From contig NZ_AJKR01000003.1 of assembly GCF_000257665.1 (NCBI RefSeq), positions 62,001-126,000 of the forward strand: a DNA stretch of 64,000 nt, in the 5' to 3' direction. The notes under the pieces are model-generated. The model had not been told where the DNA came from and ran no database searches. It worked only from the letters and a program-made list of their open reading frames with translations. The position numbers and the translations under genes are program-made. Origin of the DNA: Candidatus Aquiluna sp. IMCC13023 (GTDB taxonomy: Bacteria > Actinomycetota > Actinomycetes > Actinomycetales > Microbacteriaceae). The stretch's first letter is position 1; every line of letters begins with the position of its first letter. Of this stretch, positions 62,113-64,000 are shown piece by piece.

Positions 62113-63957
62113 TTAATCTGCCAGGTGTTCTATAACAATATTCGCCAATCTCTGGCTAAATCCGGGAAGCTGAGTAATTTCAGCCTCGCTTGCGAGCTTC
62201 AGCCGCTTTATAGATCCGAACTTTCGAAGTAGCAATCTGGCCTTCTGCTCCCCCAAGCCGGGAATGTCAACCAACGCCGTGGAAATAGACTTACTTCTAG
62301 CGGCGCGTTGCGCTGTTATCGCGAAGCGGTGCGCCTCGTCGCGAATTCGCTGAAGCAAAAATAGCTCCTCCGATGTCCTTGGGAGGATAAGAGGGTAATC
62401 GAGCCCAGATACGAATACTTCCTCAAGCCGTTTCGCCAGCGATGCGACGGTCAGGCCTTGAATTCCAGAATCATTAAGTGCTCGCTCAGCAGCATGTAGC
62501 TGGGGTAGCCCACCGTCAATAATTAGAAGGCCGGGCCTGTAACTGAATCTTTCGTTGGGCTCTTCGGTCTTGAGGTATTTGAGCCTGCGCATAAGGACCT
62601 GATATATAGACTCAGTATCGTCGGCAGTTTCTAAGTTAAATTTTCGATACTGATCTTTACGGGAGAGGCCATCCTCAAAGACCACCATTGAGCCCACGGT
62701 GTTGGTGCCGGACAAATGGGAAATGTCGTAGCACTCGATTCTTAGTGGAGCATTCTCCATCGCAAGAGCCTTCTGCAGTCCCGCGAGTGCCTCGGCCCTT
62801 GCGCTGAAATCGGATACACGCTTTAGCTTGTAGTTCTGAAGCGCATGAGCTGCATTTTGACTCGCGGTAGCAAGCAGTGCTGACTTGTCGCCTCGCTTAG
62901 GAGCTGAGATGCTGCAGCCCTTGCCTCGTATTTCGGAGAGCCACAGTTCCAGGGCATCCTTGTCGGTAGGAAGCTCAGTCACCATGATTTGTTTGGGCAC
63001 CTCAGGGGGCTCGGCTTTCGCCCCAGCTGAATAGAGTTCTTGTAGCAAGTACTCCAGTAGTTCTGCGTTGGTTCTATCTAGCTCGAGGTCCACCACCAGC
63101 GATCGATTTCCGCGGATGCGCCCTCCTCTAACCATAAAGATTGACACGGCGGCTGATAGCTCATCGCGACTGAGACCAATGAGGTCGGCATCGACGTGAT
63201 CATCAAGAACTACCGTCGATTTTTCTAGCACTCGTTGTAGAGCTCCGATGTCGTCTCTATACCTGGCGGCTAATTCGAAATTCTCCTGCTGACTTGCATT
63301 TTGCATTTTTAGAGTCAGATTTGACACATGTGAGTCGTTTCCTGACCCTATGAAGTCACCCAGCTCTTTTGCTAATGCCTTGTGATCAGGCTGCGAGATG
63401 CGATCCACGCAAGGAGCAGAGCACTTGCCAAGTTCAGCCAGCAGGCAAGGCCTTCCAGAACGCTTGGCTCTTTGAAAAATCCCAGCGGAGCAACTGCGAA
63501 CGGGGTAGACCTTTAGCAGAGAATCTAGAGTGTCCCTGATTGCCCAGCCTTGTGTGTAGGGCCCGAAATACTTGACCCCCTTTAGGTCTCGATTCCGGGT
63601 TATGAAAGCTCGTGGAACCGTCTCCCCCATTGAAATCGCAAGATATGGATAAGACTTGTCGTCGCGAAAGCGAACGTTGAACGGCGGTTGAAACTCCTTG
63701 ATCCAAGTGAATTCAAGTTGCAGCGCTTCATATTCAGTGGCGACTATTGTCCATTTGACATCGCTGGCGCTCAACACCATGCGCCTGGTTCTCTCGTGAA
63801 GGCTGTCCAAGGGGCCAAAGTAGTTCGAGAGTCTTGATCTTAGGTTTTTGGCTTTACCAACGTACAAGACCCGTTCATCGGCGTCCAAGAACCTGTAAAC
63901 CCCGGGCATTTTCGGGATTTCTGATGTTTTGGGCCTAAAGCTCAGCTCATTCGCCAT
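62113..63957 (-). CDS. uvrC: UvrABC system protein C
   Basis: Excision nuclease subunit that makes both incisions in nucleotide excision repair (614 residues). GIY-YIG domain at about 15-95 (MPGVYRFLDADERVLYVGKAKNLR), a Cys-rich link (CLLAELGKCSAPC), UVR UvrB-binding motif near residues 205-240, the RNase H-like nuclease with LRIECYDISHLSG, and tandem helix-hairpin-helix at the end (VDIPGLGEQKARLLL). The start is 2 bp after the uvrA stop. The rapZ gene follows after 64 bp. Confidence 0.97.
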   Translation of the reverse strand: MANELSFRPKTSEIPKMPGVYRFLDADERVLYVGKAKNLRSRLSNYFGPLDSLHERTRRMVLSASDVKWTIVATEYEALQLEFTWIKEFQPPFNVRFRDDKSYPYLAISMGETVPRAFITRNRDLKGVKYFGPYTQGWAIRDTLDSLLKVYPVRSCSAGIFQRAKRSGRPCLLAELGKCSAPCVDRISQPDHKALAKELGDFIGSGNDSHVSNLTLKMQNASQQENFELAARYRDDIGALQRVLEKSTVVLDDHVDADLIGLSRDELSAAVSIFMVRGGRIRGNRSLVVDLELDRTNAELLEYLLQELYSAGAKAEPPEVPKQIMVTELPTDKDALELWLSEIRGKGCSISAPKRGDKSALLATASQNAAHALQNYKLKRVSDFSARAEALAGLQKALAMENAPLRIECYDISHLSGTNTVGSMVVFEDGLSRKDQYRKFNLETADDTESIYQVLMRRLKYLKTEEPNERFSYRPGLLIIDGGLPQLHAAERALNDSGIQGLTVASLAKRLEEVFVSGLDYPLILPRTSEELFLLQRIRDEAHRFAITAQRAARSKSISTALVDIPGLGEQKARLLLRKFGSIKRLKLASEAEITQLPGFSQRLANIVIEHLAD

Positions 63958-63959
63958 GA

Positions 63960-64000
63960 TTACAAGATCTCGGCCAGAAACCTACCGGTGTGGCTGGCCG
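63960..64000 (-). CDS. uvrA: UvrA C-terminal end (partial)
   Basis: Only the last 13 codons are in the window. The minus-strand frame entering at 64000 reads ASHTGRFLAEIL then TAA, matching the usual UvrA tail. With uvrC 2 bp downstream, the identification is likely, although the piece is very short. Confidence 0.7.
   Translation of the reverse strand, partial: ASHTGRFLAEIL

Overview
The window is chromosomal DNA of an actinobacterium, most likely a small-genome, low-GC member of the Microbacteriaceae of the freshwater Luna type (Rhodoluna/Aquiluna-like). That placement is inference. It rests on actinobacterial hallmark genes (two RbpA-family proteins, WhiA, PafB/PafC, OpcA, CtaF, a diheme QcrC, split Ppm1/Lnt, Rieske ferredoxin in the SUF operon), near-balanced base composition by eye, very tight packing and frequent TTG/GTG starts. 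No phage, insertion sequence, CRISPR array or toxin system was seen. This is core genome, and no undescribed multi-gene system stands out. The less ordinary material is regulatory and architectural.

Layout. 1-7.6 kb: 3' end of dnaE, flavin reductase, hisD-nrdR-pyrD, aldo/keto reductase, DUF3043 protein, M20 dipeptidase, IscA-type protein. 7.7-15.1 kb: the aa3-bc1 respiratory supercomplex, with ctaC-ctaD-ctaF (+) facing ctaE-qcrC-qcrA-qcrB (-) across a 310-bp structured gap. 15.2-18.2 kb: trpD, a YczE membrane protein, a glycerophosphodiesterase, rbpA. 28.7-18.2 kb (-): one tightly coupled eleven-gene run, HAD-trmI-FKBP-pafB-pafC-orf-tatA-tatC-helY-lnt-ppm1. 28.7-38.4 kb: PAC2, uppP, tRNA-Leu(GAG), sirtuin, phosphatase, glycosyltransferase, hydrolase, exonuclease, L31 type B, ABC ATPase, serB, fabI/fabG. 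38.5-47.8 kb: DUF3099, a small Cys protein, SURF1, bioY, the SUF operon, ctaA-phr, ctaB. 48.0-55.8 kb (+): tkt-tal-pgi-zwf-opcA-pgl. 64.0-55.8 kb (-): uvrA end, uvrC, rapZ, whiA, sodA, gap-pgk-tpiA-secG and the second rbpA gene.

How the genes work together. Central carbon metabolism is held in two facing arms, pentose phosphate (+) and lower glycolysis (-), that overlap tail to tail at 55.8 kb. The oxidase structural genes are complemented in the same window by heme A synthesis (ctaA, ctaB) and an assembly factor (SURF1). Fe-S assembly (SUF, IscA-type) supplies the Rieske centre of QcrA. Tat genes may serve QcrA export; Lnt and Ppm1 finish lipoproteins and supply polyprenol-phosphate mannose.

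Patterns of note. About ten genes have a TAnnnT -10 box exactly 6-7 nt before the start codon, implying leaderless mRNAs. Seven of twelve convergent gene pairs overlap at their stop codons. A perfect 17-bp palindrome lies before sufB, and an iron-box-like site lies at the ctaA end of the same gap. Expected neighbours are missing in three places: proteasome genes beside pafBC, yvcK between rapZ and whiA, and sufS/sufU/sufR in the SUF operon.
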